DNA of 64,000 nucleotides from Alphaproteobacteria bacterium (GTDB taxonomy: Bacteria > Pseudomonadota > Alphaproteobacteria > Micavibrionales > Micavibrionaceae), in contig JAJFGR010000018.1 of assembly GCA_021776025.1 (NCBI GenBank), forward strand, positions 108,601-172,600, written 5' to 3'. The notes below the pieces were generated by a model that saw only the letters and a list, made by a program, of their open reading frames with translations, searched no databases and was not told the origin of the DNA. Of the stretch, positions 16,982 to 26,276 are shown piece after piece. The position numbers and the translations under genes are program-made. The stretch's first letter is position 1. Each line of letters starts with the position of its first letter.

Positions 16982-18768
16982 AATGCGGCTTCGTCGAGTT
17001 CCATCAAGCTGCTTGCGCCCGCCATGACCATTTTGAAACGGCCATCGGCTTCGGGGAGCATGCGGGCCATAAAGAAGCGCGCGGTTTTGATTTTGCTCTC
17101 GTAGAATTCTTTGTCGCCTTCACCGCTTTCAAGTTTTTGCTGCGCGGCCTGAACAATTTTGCACCACATGAAGGCCAGCGCGACAAGGGCGAATTGGCGC
17201 AGGTAATCGGAGCTGGCAGCGCCGGCTTCGTCAGGATTTTTAAGGCCTTTTTGCGCGATTATTGCGGTGGATTGCTGAAGCTTTGCAAAAGATTTTGCAA
17301 GGGGGAAAATAAATTCCTGCAGCGATTCATCTGCTTGATTTGATTCAATAAATTGCTGCACCGGGTGGAAAAACCTGCGGAGCAAGCGACCAAAGCCGTG
17401 GCCCATTTTACGGCCTACCAGATCAAGAGCTTGAATGCCGTTTGCGCCTTCGTAAATTTGCGCAATACGCGCATCGCGGACATATTGTTCAACGCCGCTC
17501 TCCCGGATAAAGCCGTGGCCTCCATAGGTTTGGACGGTGAGATTAGCGATTTCACTGCCCATATCGGTTTGGTAAGCTTTGATGATGGGAGTGAGGAGCG
17601 CAACCAGATCATCGGCGCGGTTGCGCTCGGCTTCATCGGGGTGGCGCAGGGAAATATCAAGCTCCATCCCGACCCAGTAAGACAGGGCGCGCGCGCCTTC
17701 GGTGAAGGCTTTGCCGATGAGGAGCATGCGGCGCACATCAGGGTGGACAATAATGGGGTCGGCGGGCTTATCGGGGTATTTCGCGCCGGTGAGGGATCGC
17801 ATTTGCAAGCGTTCCTTGGCATATTCAACCGCGTTTTGATGGGCGATTTCGGCAATGCCGAGACCCTGCATAGCCACACCAAGGCGCGCATCATTCATGA
17901 AAGCAAACATGGCGCGCAGTCCTTTGTGCGGCTCACCGACCAGCCAGCCCTTGGCATTGTCGAGGTTCATCACGCAGGTTGAGTTGCCGTGGATGCCCAT
18001 TTTATGTTCGATGGAGCCGCAATTAATGGTGTTGCGCTCGCCGATTTCTCCGTCGTCACCCGGAATAAATTTTGGAACAACGAACAGGGAAATGCCGCGC
18101 ACGCCTTCGGGGGCATCAGGCAGTTTTGCCAATACGAGATGGATGATGTTTTCGGTCATGCCGTGTTCACCGGCAGAGATGAAAATCTTTGTGCCAGTGA
18201 TGTTCACGGACCCGTCATCATTCGGCACGGCTTTGGATTTAATGAGGCCGAGGTCAGTGCCGCAATGGGCTTCTGTCAAACACATTGTGCCGGACCATGA
18301 GCCATCGACAAGTTTGGGGAGATAGATGTTTTTCAGCTCATCACTAGCGAATTTGTGCAAAGCTTCATACGCGCCATAAGACAGGCCGGGATACATGCCG
18401 AGCGACATATTGGCCGAGCATATCATTTCCTTCATCGCGGTATTGACCAGTTGCGGCATGCCCATACCGCCATATTCAGGATCGCAGGCCAGGCCCGTCC
18501 AGCCGCCTTCGACGAAAGTGTCATAGGCTTCTTTGAAGCCTTTGGGGACGCTCACTTCGCCATCATTGAAATGGCAGCCTTCTTCGTCGCCGCTTTGGTT
18601 TAAGGGAAAGAGCACTTCTTCGCAGACTTTACCTCCCTCTTCGAGAATTTGATCGATCATATCGGGAGAAAATTCTTCATAGCCCGGGAGCTGCGTGAGG
18701 GTTTCGGCGCCCAAAACATCGTGCAGAATGAACTTTATATTTTCGATTGGCGGTGAATAAACAGGCAT
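16978..18768 (-). CDS. Acyl-CoA dehydrogenase, long (DmdC/FadE-like) type
   Basis: This 596-residue FAD enzyme introduces the trans-2 double bond into acyl-CoA. It has the extra C-terminal domain of the roughly 600-residue subgroup that includes 3-methylmercaptopropionyl-CoA dehydrogenase. The flavin and substrate motifs are CLTEAHCGTDLG and KIFISAGEHG; the catalytic glutamate lies in QIYEGANGIQALDL. The substrate chain length cannot be fixed by sequence. It belongs with the upstream leftward thiolase and FadN-type genes as the first step of the same beta-oxidation cycle, although two small genes intervene and it may have its own promoter. Confidence 0.92.
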   Translation of the reverse strand: MPVYSPPIENIKFILHDVLGAETLTQLPGYEEFSPDMIDQILEEGGKVCEEVLFPLNQSGDEEGCHFNDGEVSVPKGFKEAYDTFVEGGWTGLACDPEYGGMGMPQLVNTAMKEMICSANMSLGMYPGLSYGAYEALHKFASDELKNIYLPKLVDGSWSGTMCLTEAHCGTDLGLIKSKAVPNDDGSVNITGTKIFISAGEHGMTENIIHLVLAKLPDAPEGVRGISLFVVPKFIPGDDGEIGERNTINCGSIEHKMGIHGNSTCVMNLDNAKGWLVGEPHKGLRAMFAFMNDARLGVAMQGLGIAEIAHQNAVEYAKERLQMRSLTGAKYPDKPADPIIVHPDVRRMLLIGKAFTEGARALSYWVGMELDISLRHPDEAERNRADDLVALLTPIIKAYQTDMGSEIANLTVQTYGGHGFIRESGVEQYVRDARIAQIYEGANGIQALDLVGRKMGHGFGRLLRRFFHPVQQFIESNQADESLQEFIFPLAKSFAKLQQSTAIIAQKGLKNPDEAGAASSDYLRQFALVALAFMWCKIVQAAQQKLESGEGDKEFYESKIKTARFFMARMLPEADGRFKMVMAGASSLMELDEAAF

Positions 18769-18844
18769 GAATGGCTCCCCTATAAAGACCTTATCGTCTT
18801 AATATAGCGCAAAAACACAAAGATTGAATGGAAGAAATGTGGAT

Positions 18845-19156
18845 TTATTCTTGATCCAGCATAAAAAGAATTTCGTCGGCAATTCGATCGGAATCGGCGC
18901 TTTCAAGCTGCCGGGTTGCTATGGCCATTGGATTATTTTCCTTTTTGGCCATAGCAGCAGCGATTTTTTGAATTGTTTCTTCGCCGATATGTTCCCGTGC
19001 TTTTCGAGCATTGGCCAGAGCCTGCGCACGCAATGCGTCCCCCGCGAGGCCCTGTCCGTTGCTCTGTTTTTTATTTACATCCTCATGACCCGCCCGAAGA
19101 TTCTTTGTCTTCTTTTGCTTGCCCGTCTTGTTTTTCTTGGTACCAAATCCAAACAT
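18845..19156 (-). CDS. Conserved small alphaproteobacterial protein
   Basis: This is a 103-residue protein with a strongly basic first 25 residues (Lys/Asn) and a helical remainder with ALANARKAREHIGEET and a C-terminal RIADEILFML. I recall similar short proteins widely in alphaproteobacteria, without function. It has no membrane segment. It lies between the EamA-type half transporter and the acyl-CoA dehydrogenase on the same strand. Confidence 0.65.
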   Translation of the reverse strand: MFGFGTKKNKTGKQKKTKNLRAGHEDVNKKQSNGQGLAGDALRAQALANARKAREHIGEETIQKIAAAMAKKENNPMAIATRQLESADSDRIADEILFMLDQE

Positions 19157-19208
19157 GAGACAATCATGCCAGAACAGGTTTAAAGAGCCGTAAATATTAG
19201 ATTGGATT

Positions 19209-19652
19209 TTATATTTTCATCTGGCCCCAGACCATGATGAAAGAGCCGAGCATGATGAAGGTACCGCCTAAAAAAACTGTCCAGTCGAGGCTGCGCAGGC
19301 CGAAAAAGATAAAGAGGAAGAGCAGTGTGAAGAGCGGATAGGAGATTTCAGCGAAGGCGGCGTAGCTGGCGTTGATATTTTTAATGGCATAGATGGTGAA
19401 GACCCAACCGATGGATGGCGCGGTGACGGCAACGGTGACAATCCAGAAATTGGCCCAGCTTGCGCCCATGTCAAACATCAGGGATTCATTTTTGAACTTC
19501 ATTAACAAAACGCAACTCACAAACGCTAAGACCCCACCCCAGAACAGATAGGTCGAAACATTGATGATCTTCATCGCTTTTTCCGTGAAGGCGAAAGACA
19601 GGCCGTAAAACATGGCGGCGATAATAGGGAGAAAGGCAGTGAGCATACTCAA
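19209..19652 (-). CDS. EamA/DMT-type half transporter
   Basis: This 147-residue inner-membrane protein has about five hydrophobic helices and the general look of a single EamA (drug/metabolite transporter) repeat. Full transporters have two repeats, so it would need to dimerise. The substrate is unknown. Its start lies 9 bp past the stop of the FadN-type gene, so it is probably co-transcribed with the beta-oxidation genes. Confidence 0.75.
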   Translation of the reverse strand: MSMLTAFLPIIAAMFYGLSFAFTEKAMKIINVSTYLFWGGVLAFVSCVLLMKFKNESLMFDMGASWANFWIVTVAVTAPSIGWVFTIYAIKNINASYAAFAEISYPLFTLLFLFIFFGLRSLDWTVFLGGTFIMLGSFIMVWGQMKI

Positions 19653-19661
19653 CTTCGCTTT

Positions 19662-22073
19662 TTAATTTCTTAAGGGTTTGCCTTTTTCGAGCATGTGTTC
19701 GATGCGGGCGAAAGTGCCTTCATTATGAAGAAGATTCATGAATTCGGACAGCTCGAGTTTGAGAAGGTCATCTTCACTGATGTCCTCCGTGTAATCGGCG
19801 CCGCCGCCCGATAGTACAGTAGCGAGGTGGTCGGAAACGACAACATCATAAGGCGTGGCTTTGCCGGATTTGCGCAGGTCGGACACGGCAAGGGTCAGAG
19901 CGGCCTTTGCTCCTGCTCCGCCGAGGCGGATGTTTTCGACTTTTTCGGGTGGAGCGTAGTTTTTGGCAAGCTCAAGCGCGCGGGCTTTTGCATCATAAAG
20001 CAAGCGATCACGGTTCATGGTGATGCCGTCGCTTTCGCGTAAGTAGCCGATATCAACGGCTTCATGCGCGCTTTTACCGACGGTGGCAACGCCGATAGTT
20101 TCGAACGCTTTGCGGGTGGCGCCAACGGGCGTGGTGTCGGGAGAGAACCAGATATTATCTTTGCCGATTTTGCCCATATCATTTGCGAATTTTGCGCGTT
20201 CGCGCTGCTGAAAACGCAGGATCATTTCCTTGCAACCACCCCAACCAGGGATAATGCCAACGCCAACCTCTACCAAGCCCGTGTAAGTTTCGGCGTGGGC
20301 CTGAACGGCATCGGAGGAGAGGAGAATTTCACAGCCGCCGCCAAGGGCCATGCCGGATGGGGCGCTGACCACGGGGAATGGAGCGAATTTGAGGCCCATA
20401 AAGACGCGCTGACCGGTAGCGACGAAGTCTTCGACCTGTGGCCACATGGCGATATTGATCATGAACATGGCGAGACCAAGATTGGCCCCAGCAGAGAAAT
20501 GTGAGGCTTCGTTATACACCACGAGCGCTTTATAATCGTCCGAGCCTTCGATGGTTTTTTGCGCTTTGACGAGCATTTCAAACGTGCCTTCATCGAAGGT
20601 GTTCATTTTCGAAGTGTGCTCAAAACATAAAACGCCATCGCCGATGTCCCAGACGGAGGCACTGCCGTTTTTCATTACGGGCTGGCTGGAGAGTTTAATA
20701 TCGCGCAAGAGGAGCACGCCACCCGGGCGCTGCACATCATGGTATTTCCCATCGGTACCAAAATATTGAATCTTGCCGTTTTCAATCTTATAAAAGGTGT
20801 TGTCGCCGAGCTTGAACAGAATGTCGGGCACGGCGATACCTTCTCCCTCTAATTTCTCTGCGAACCACTTTGGACCCAGAGCGTCGATCATCTCGAACGG
20901 GCCGTGCTTCCAGTTATAGCCCAGTTTCATGCCTTCATCGATGTCGTGGATCGTGTCAGCGATTTCACCTACAAGGGACGCGGCATAGGCAAGGGTTTGT
21001 TTGAGCACTTCCCAAGCATATTTGCCGCCTTCATCATCCGTTTCAACAACGGCGCGGAGGCCTTGGCGTCCGGCCTTTACAGAGACTAAGGCGGCTGCTT
21101 GTTTCTTAATGGATTTGCCGTACCCGGATTCTTCGAATTTATCGGGGTTAATTTCGAGGGCCTGTTTTTCTTTGGCTTTTGGCTTGTCAGGATTAAGGCG
21201 ATAGAAACCGCCTTTGCCTTTGCGGCCTGTGTAGCCCGCCTCGATCATGCCGTGGATGAATTTATAATCGGTGAAGATTTTGCGGTATTCGTCGTCATCC
21301 GCCAGTGTACTTAAGAGGCTGTCGGCGAGTTTTGGCATGAGGTCGATGCCAACCAGATCGATAAGGCCGAACACACCGGTTTTGGGTATGCCGACGGGTT
21401 TGCTCATCACCGCATCGGCCACCTCAATGGAGATGCCTTGTTTAATAGCTTCATTCACCCCGGCGGTGAGCCAGAACACACCGAGGCGGTTGGCGATGAA
21501 GCCTGGGGTATCATTGGTTTGCACAACGCCCTTGCCCAGCTTCACATCACAAATTTCGCGGATGGTTTCCACAGCTTTGGAATCTGTTTTGGGGCCAACA
21601 ACCAGTTCCATCAAACGCATATAGCGCGGGGGATTGAAGAAGTGGGTGATCATAAAATCTTTGGCGAAGCTGTCAGGCTGGCCTTCGACCAGCTTATGCA
21701 GCGGAATGGTCGAAGTGTTGGAAGAAACTATCGAACCTTTTTTGCGGTGTTTTTCGATTTTTTCATATGTGGCGTGTTTGATTTTGAGATCTTCGAGCAC
21801 GACCTCGACAATCCAGTCAACTTCGCCGAGCTTATCCAGATCATCATCAAGATTGCCGGTTTCAATCAGTTTCGCATTGGCTTTGCGCATGAAGGGCGCG
21901 GGGTCGGTTTTGAGCATTCTGGCCACAGCGTCTTTGGCGAGGTCTTTGCCTTCAAGTTTAATATCCAGCAGTACAACAGGAATACCAGCATTGGTAATTT
22001 GCGCGGCGATGCCGCTGCCCATTACACCGGAGCCGATAACGGCGACTTTGCTTATTTTATTTTTGCTGCTCAT
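19662..22073 (-). CDS. 3-hydroxyacyl-CoA dehydrogenase / enoyl-CoA hydratase fusion (FadN type)
   Basis: This 803-residue bifunctional enzyme does the second and third steps of fatty-acid beta-oxidation. The NAD-binding 3-hydroxyacyl-CoA dehydrogenase comes first (GSGVMGSGIA near residues 13-22, THFFNPPRYMRLMELV), then the enoyl-CoA hydratase/isomerase domain at about residues 480-720 (EASHFSAGANL, APSGMALGGGCEI). This order is that of Bacillus FadN, the reverse of E. coli FadB. The genes around it (thiolase upstream, acyl-CoA dehydrogenase downstream) complete the cycle. Confidence 0.92.
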   Translation of the reverse strand: MSSKNKISKVAVIGSGVMGSGIAAQITNAGIPVVLLDIKLEGKDLAKDAVARMLKTDPAPFMRKANAKLIETGNLDDDLDKLGEVDWIVEVVLEDLKIKHATYEKIEKHRKKGSIVSSNTSTIPLHKLVEGQPDSFAKDFMITHFFNPPRYMRLMELVVGPKTDSKAVETIREICDVKLGKGVVQTNDTPGFIANRLGVFWLTAGVNEAIKQGISIEVADAVMSKPVGIPKTGVFGLIDLVGIDLMPKLADSLLSTLADDDEYRKIFTDYKFIHGMIEAGYTGRKGKGGFYRLNPDKPKAKEKQALEINPDKFEESGYGKSIKKQAAALVSVKAGRQGLRAVVETDDEGGKYAWEVLKQTLAYAASLVGEIADTIHDIDEGMKLGYNWKHGPFEMIDALGPKWFAEKLEGEGIAVPDILFKLGDNTFYKIENGKIQYFGTDGKYHDVQRPGGVLLLRDIKLSSQPVMKNGSASVWDIGDGVLCFEHTSKMNTFDEGTFEMLVKAQKTIEGSDDYKALVVYNEASHFSAGANLGLAMFMINIAMWPQVEDFVATGQRVFMGLKFAPFPVVSAPSGMALGGGCEILLSSDAVQAHAETYTGLVEVGVGIIPGWGGCKEMILRFQQRERAKFANDMGKIGKDNIWFSPDTTPVGATRKAFETIGVATVGKSAHEAVDIGYLRESDGITMNRDRLLYDAKARALELAKNYAPPEKVENIRLGGAGAKAALTLAVSDLRKSGKATPYDVVVSDHLATVLSGGGADYTEDISEDDLLKLELSEFMNLLHNEGTFARIEHMLEKGKPLRN

Positions 22074-22092
22074 CGATCTGCCCTCTCATGGC

Positions 22093-23256
22093 TCAGTCTT
22101 TTACTTCTTCATAATCATGCACGCTTATTCTAAATTCGTGAACAAGTTCTTCAATGCGTTTTTCAATATTTTTTACTTCCTGAAATTGTCCGCCGAGTAA
22201 ATACATAACATGTTCGATAACTTCGGATTCGTAGAGACGCACGGCTTTAATGTCCGGCATAGGTTCAGCGATGCCGCGCATCATGCGGATGTAAAGCGTC
22301 ATAAGGCTTTCTAAAGATCCGACAACCAATAATTTTGTTCGGAGATATTTCAGTGTTTTGATTTGGTAACTTAAAAAAGGACGGAAATATTTTTTAATGA
22401 ATTCTTCTTTTTTTTCAATATCCCGATTATTCGAATCTATTAGGATATTAGTTTCACTGGCCTTAAGATAAAATTTTTCATCTTTGGCTTTTAAAACATC
22501 GTGATGCTGCTCCAAAAAATTTATAAAAGCATCCCCAGAAGCTTTCATGAACTCTTCTTTTTGGGCCATTTTCTTTTTATCAAAAGCAAATTTCTTTTTA
22601 CCAGAAACCGCGGATGCCAGTGCTTTGCGCGCTTTTTTGAAATCACCAGTGCGCAGGCCGCTACGATATGGACCGAGTGTTTTCTCCGCTAATTCTGGGC
22701 CCATAAGCTCTGCGGCGATTTTTTCAACGGCGGTGCGCTGCGGGTTAATTTTTTTCAAAAGGCTTTGAGCCTGTTTTAAAACATCATTGGCGGCCAAAAG
22801 CTGGGCCCGCTGTTTACGATATTTAGCCAGAAGCTGGCCGGTATCGCCCGTCCATTCAACGTCTTTTTCATCGGGCTCAGGTGTCTTCATCATTTCAGCA
22901 TTTATTAAACCCATAGCCCAATGAATACGCATGTAACAGATGGCGAATACGATAATGTTATCCTGCAGATCATTTATAACTGCTGTGCCTTTGTCTTTTA
23001 GGCTGAGCGCTTCAGGATGATTTTCCTCTTTTTCGCGTTTTTCTCTTTCGATTTGTGCCCATTCGACCGAATAAGGGAAAAACCCGCGGTAAAGAACGGT
23101 GACTTCCCCTTCTTCTTTTTCAATATTTTTTTCGGCTGGGTTATTCTCAACAAAAGTAATATATTCACGCAGTTTCTCGGTGAAACCGGTCCCAGCGACG
23201 CTGATATCCGCACCATCTTTAAGGCCAATAAGTTGCAAAAAAGTTTGTGAGCTCAT
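22093..23256 (-). CDS. Hypothetical helical protein in beta-oxidation operon
   Basis: This 387-residue protein has no signal peptide and no family I recognise. It is charge-rich and mostly helical; the middle (about 150-290) is Lys-rich, and the last third has helices with heptad-like spacing that suggest self-association. It sits between the 2-TM protein (3 bp upstream) and the FadN-type enzyme (19 bp downstream), so it is almost surely in the operon. An accessory role, such as an assembly or membrane-tethering factor, is speculation. Confidence 0.7.
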   Translation of the reverse strand: MSSQTFLQLIGLKDGADISVAGTGFTEKLREYITFVENNPAEKNIEKEEGEVTVLYRGFFPYSVEWAQIEREKREKEENHPEALSLKDKGTAVINDLQDNIIVFAICYMRIHWAMGLINAEMMKTPEPDEKDVEWTGDTGQLLAKYRKQRAQLLAANDVLKQAQSLLKKINPQRTAVEKIAAELMGPELAEKTLGPYRSGLRTGDFKKARKALASAVSGKKKFAFDKKKMAQKEEFMKASGDAFINFLEQHHDVLKAKDEKFYLKASETNILIDSNNRDIEKKEEFIKKYFRPFLSYQIKTLKYLRTKLLVVGSLESLMTLYIRMMRGIAEPMPDIKAVRLYESEVIEHVMYLLGGQFQEVKNIEKRIEELVHEFRISVHDYEEVKD

Positions 23257-23259
23257 CTG

Positions 23260-23538
23260 TTATTTTAACCCGCTCTTTGTGTATATTTTATTAACCCAGA
23301 GCTGTTCTAAAAAGGGTAAAGACAATGTCGAAAGAATATATGCTAAAGGAGGTACCAGTGCATGCAGCCAGGGGTTTTCGACGCCCAAAAAATTGAGATA
23401 TCCGCCAATAATAATATAAGTTCCCAGTGTAATAAGCAGGCGGCGAGCCCATGAGGTCTCCCAGGCTTTTTCAGCTTCTACCCGGGCGTTGCGGTCTTGA
23501 ATATCTTCAACAGCTTCATGCGCTTCGTGCGGTTTCAT
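23260..23538 (-). CDS. Small two-TM membrane protein
   Basis: This 92-residue protein has a charged N-terminal helix (EAHEAVEDIQDRNARVEAEK) followed by two hydrophobic segments (about residues 33-48 and 55-72). I chose ATG 23538, 5 bp after the thiolase stop, because the longer ORF would overlap the thiolase. The role is unknown. It is in an operon with the thiolase and the 387-residue protein; the topology would put both ends in the cytoplasm. Confidence 0.68.
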   Translation of the reverse strand: MKPHEAHEAVEDIQDRNARVEAEKAWETSWARRLLITLGTYIIIGGYLNFLGVENPWLHALVPPLAYILSTLSLPFLEQLWVNKIYTKSGLK

Positions 23539-23543
23539 TGCGT

Positions 23544-24671
23544 TTAAATCGCTTCCAGAACAGTGGCAACCCCCTGCCCACCGCCAATACACATGGTGGC
23601 CAGAGCGTATTTCTTTTTCTCGCGGTGAAGGAGGCTGGCAGCTTTGCCAGTGATGCGCGCGCCGGAGGTTCCCAGCGGGTGACCAAGCGCAATGGCGCCG
23701 CCGTCGAGATTGACTTTGTTAATATCCATGCCGAGCTCTTTAATCACGGAAAGGCCTTGAGCGGCGAAGGCTTCGTTGAGTTCTATAATATCGATGTCAT
23801 CGAGTTTAAGGCCGGCGCGCTCTAAGGCTTTTTGTGTGGCGGGAACGGGGCCAATACCCATGATTTCTGCGGCACAGCCAGCGGTGGCGACAGATTTTAT
23901 CCGCGCGAGTTTGGGGAGCTTCATTTTATCGGCATAGTCTTCACCAACCACCAATACAGCGGCAGAGCCGTCGGTCAGCGGGGAAGAGGTTGCAGCCGTA
24001 ACCGTACCGTCTTCTAAAAATGCAGGATTGAGCGTGGCGAGTTTTTCGACGCTTGAGTCCGGGCGAATAGTCCCGTCTGTTTTGACATCGCCGATTGGAA
24101 CCATTTCATTATCGTAATGACCAGCGGCTGCGGCTGCGGCTGCTTTTTTGTGGGAATTTACGGCGAATTCTTCCTGCGCTTCACGGCTGATTTCATATTT
24201 TTTGGCTAAATTTTCAGCCGTTTCGCCCATGCCCATATAGGCCTGAGGGTATTTTTCGAACAGCGCCGGATTGGGCATGGGGTTAAAGCCGCCCATGGGA
24301 ATACGGCTCATGCTCTCTACGCCTGCACAGATAAAGACCTGGCCAGCGTCCATTTGGTTCATTCCCGCAGCAATGTGGATGGCGGTCATGGATGAACCGC
24401 AAAATCTGTTAACCGTTGCGCCCGCAACAGAGATGGGAAGCTCTGCATGCTGGGCAACCAGTTTGGCGATATTGAAGCCCTGCTCCGCTTCCGGGAAAGC
24501 GCAGCCCATAATAAGGTCTTCAATATGATCCGGATCAACGCCAGTACTCGCCACCAGCGCCTTAACAACCTCAGCGGCCATGTCATCGGGGCGAACCTTC
24601 GCCAGCTCGCCCTTATTGGCAAAATGCATCGGGGAGCGCTTAAAACCGCAAATGACAACAGAGTTTTTCAT
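23544..24671 (-). CDS. Acetyl-CoA C-acyltransferase (thiolase)
   Basis: This 375-residue thiolase catalyses the last step of beta-oxidation, cleaving 3-oxoacyl-CoA to acetyl-CoA. The nucleophilic Cys lies in NRFCGSSM (about residue 86), the catalytic His in ALGHPLGTSGAR, and the second Cys in CIGGGQGVAT. GGAGG with a 7-nt spacing decides ATG 24671; the upstream ATG at 24698 has none. It is first in the leftward fat-oxidation operon. Confidence 0.94.
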   Translation of the reverse strand: MKNSVVICGFKRSPMHFANKGELAKVRPDDMAAEVVKALVASTGVDPDHIEDLIMGCAFPEAEQGFNIAKLVAQHAELPISVAGATVNRFCGSSMTAIHIAAGMNQMDAGQVFICAGVESMSRIPMGGFNPMPNPALFEKYPQAYMGMGETAENLAKKYEISREAQEEFAVNSHKKAAAAAAAGHYDNEMVPIGDVKTDGTIRPDSSVEKLATLNPAFLEDGTVTAATSSPLTDGSAAVLVVGEDYADKMKLPKLARIKSVATAGCAAEIMGIGPVPATQKALERAGLKLDDIDIIELNEAFAAQGLSVIKELGMDINKVNLDGGAIALGHPLGTSGARITGKAASLLHREKKKYALATMCIGGGQGVATVLEAI

Positions 24672-24855
24672 GAAAGAACCTCCAAGGATGAAAATCAAAA
24701 TTCGCCATAGTTTATAATGATATAAGCTGCGGGTCGAGCGGTTTCCATTGGATTAAATGAAATTGCATACATTTTGTTTGACTCACTCGAAAAAATGAGG
24801 CACTTCAGACGTTGAAAACCACGTCCATCACGGACATTTTTGAAGGAGAGTAACA

Positions 24856-25326
24856 GTGAGTGCGGCAGCTGATAAGAGTACGGATCCCCGGGGATTAAAA
24901 AGAATTTGTCTGGATTGCGGTGGACGGTTTTATGATATGAACAAACGCCCGATTACATGCCCATCTTGTGATACAGAATTCACTGGAGAAATTAAAGTGA
25001 AAGCAAGGCGCTCACGCGTTGCCGCTGTGGTTGAAGAAGCCGAAGGACAGGTTGAAAAGAAAACAGCTAAAGACGCGGCCACTGACGAGGATGAAGATGA
25101 AGATGAGGCCGAGGCTGCACAGATTGTAAGCCTTGACGATCTTGAAACCGCAGAAAAAGCGGGCGATGATGAAGACGAGACAGCGCCTAAAGGTGATCTT
25201 GATCTGGACGATGATGACGATGATCTGGATGATCTTGCTGTTGATGACGATATTGGCGAGCTTAACGAGCTTGAGCCAGACGCTGAAGTTGAAGAAGGTG
25301 ATGAGGGCAAAAGCGGCAAGAAATAA
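24856..25326 (+). CDS. TIGR02300-type FYDLN acidic zinc-ribbon protein
   Basis: This 156-residue protein starts at a GTG, supported by AAGGAGAG about 5 nt upstream. The N-terminus has a zinc ribbon (CLDC at 19-22 and CPSC at 36-39) around GGRFYDMNKRP, the FYDLN signature with Met for Leu. The last 90 residues are extremely acidic (long Asp/Glu runs). It is a family restricted largely to alphaproteobacteria, of unknown function. It stands 41 bp before prmA on the same strand. Confidence 0.9.
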   Translation: MSAAADKSTDPRGLKRICLDCGGRFYDMNKRPITCPSCDTEFTGEIKVKARRSRVAAVVEEAEGQVEKKTAKDAATDEDEDEDEAEAAQIVSLDDLETAEKAGDDEDETAPKGDLDLDDDDDDLDDLAVDDDIGELNELEPDAEVEEGDEGKSGKK

Positions 25327-25367
25327 TGCCTTGTGCCCAGTGCACAAAATTTTAGAGGGTTAGACAG

Positions 25368-26276
25368 ATGTTTAAGACTTCTCTACATCTTCCAGCTCAT
25401 ATTACCACTATAGAAGCCGCCATTTTAGGCGACTCTGTTAGCGATCTGTGTAGTGCCCATTCGGCGCTGCGCGCTGAAAACACTCAAAGCGCGCCATGGG
25501 TGCTGGAGTGGTTATTTCCTAAGCAAATCGACCCGCAGGTTTTGAAAGCACGTTTGCTGATTGCCAGCGATGTCCATAATATTGATATCAGTCAAAACTT
25601 TGATTTTATGCAAGAAGACGTGCCGGATATCAACTGGCTGGAATATTCTTATATGCAATTTCCCTCCTTTTCGATTGGCCCGTTTTTTATTTACGGATCG
25701 CATTATGAAGATAATGTGCCAAAGGAGCAGATTGGGCTGCAGATCGATGCCGCCACGGCGTTTGGGTCGGGGGAGCACGGCACGACAAGCGGATGTTTGC
25801 AAGCGATGATAGATTTGAAAGGGCAAGGGGCGTGCCCGTGGAATGTGCTGGATATGGGCACAGGCAGCGGCATTTTGGCGATTGCTGCGTGGAAGCTCTG
25901 GAAAACGCCGGTTCTGGCGGTTGATAATGACCCGGAGGCTGTGCGCGTAGCGGCGCACCACCGCGAGATTAATAACGTGCCGGAAAGCGCGACAGATATT
26001 CAATGCGTGTGCGGTGACGGTTTTGCGACTGAACTTGTGCAGCAACGCAAACCCTTTGATCTCATCATTGCCAATATACTGCCTGGGCCATTGAAAGAGA
26101 TGGCAGAAGCGTTGGTGACGTGCGCAGACGAAAATGGTGCCATTGTCCTGTCAGGAATTTTGAATGAGCAGGCTGAAGGTGTTTTAGGTGTTTATCAGGC
26201 GTTAGGGCTGGAGCATCGCAAGACCATAGAAATCGGCGAATGGTCAACCTTGATGCTGCGTAAGCCGGCGGCGTAA
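25368..26276 (+). CDS. prmA: Ribosomal protein L11 methyltransferase
   Basis: This 302-residue SAM enzyme methylates ribosomal protein L11. Marks are AFGSGEHGTTSGCL before the Rossmann core, DMGTGSGILAIAA (motif I) and NILPGPL (the NxLxxxx motif IV). It follows the FYDLN gene and may share its transcript. The 3' end overlaps the convergent membrane gene's 3' end by 33 bp. Confidence 0.94.
   Translation: MFKTSLHLPAHITTIEAAILGDSVSDLCSAHSALRAENTQSAPWVLEWLFPKQIDPQVLKARLLIASDVHNIDISQNFDFMQEDVPDINWLEYSYMQFPSFSIGPFFIYGSHYEDNVPKEQIGLQIDAATAFGSGEHGTTSGCLQAMIDLKGQGACPWNVLDMGTGSGILAIAAWKLWKTPVLAVDNDPEAVRVAAHHREINNVPESATDIQCVCGDGFATELVQQRKPFDLIIANILPGPLKEMAEALVTCADENGAIVLSGILNEQAEGVLGVYQALGLEHRKTIEIGEWSTLMLRKPAA

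Noticed and set aside
24930..25347. Minus-strand ORFs opposite the FYDLN gene
   Set aside because: Ser-rich and hydrophobic translations arise from the complement of GAT/GAA acidic runs.
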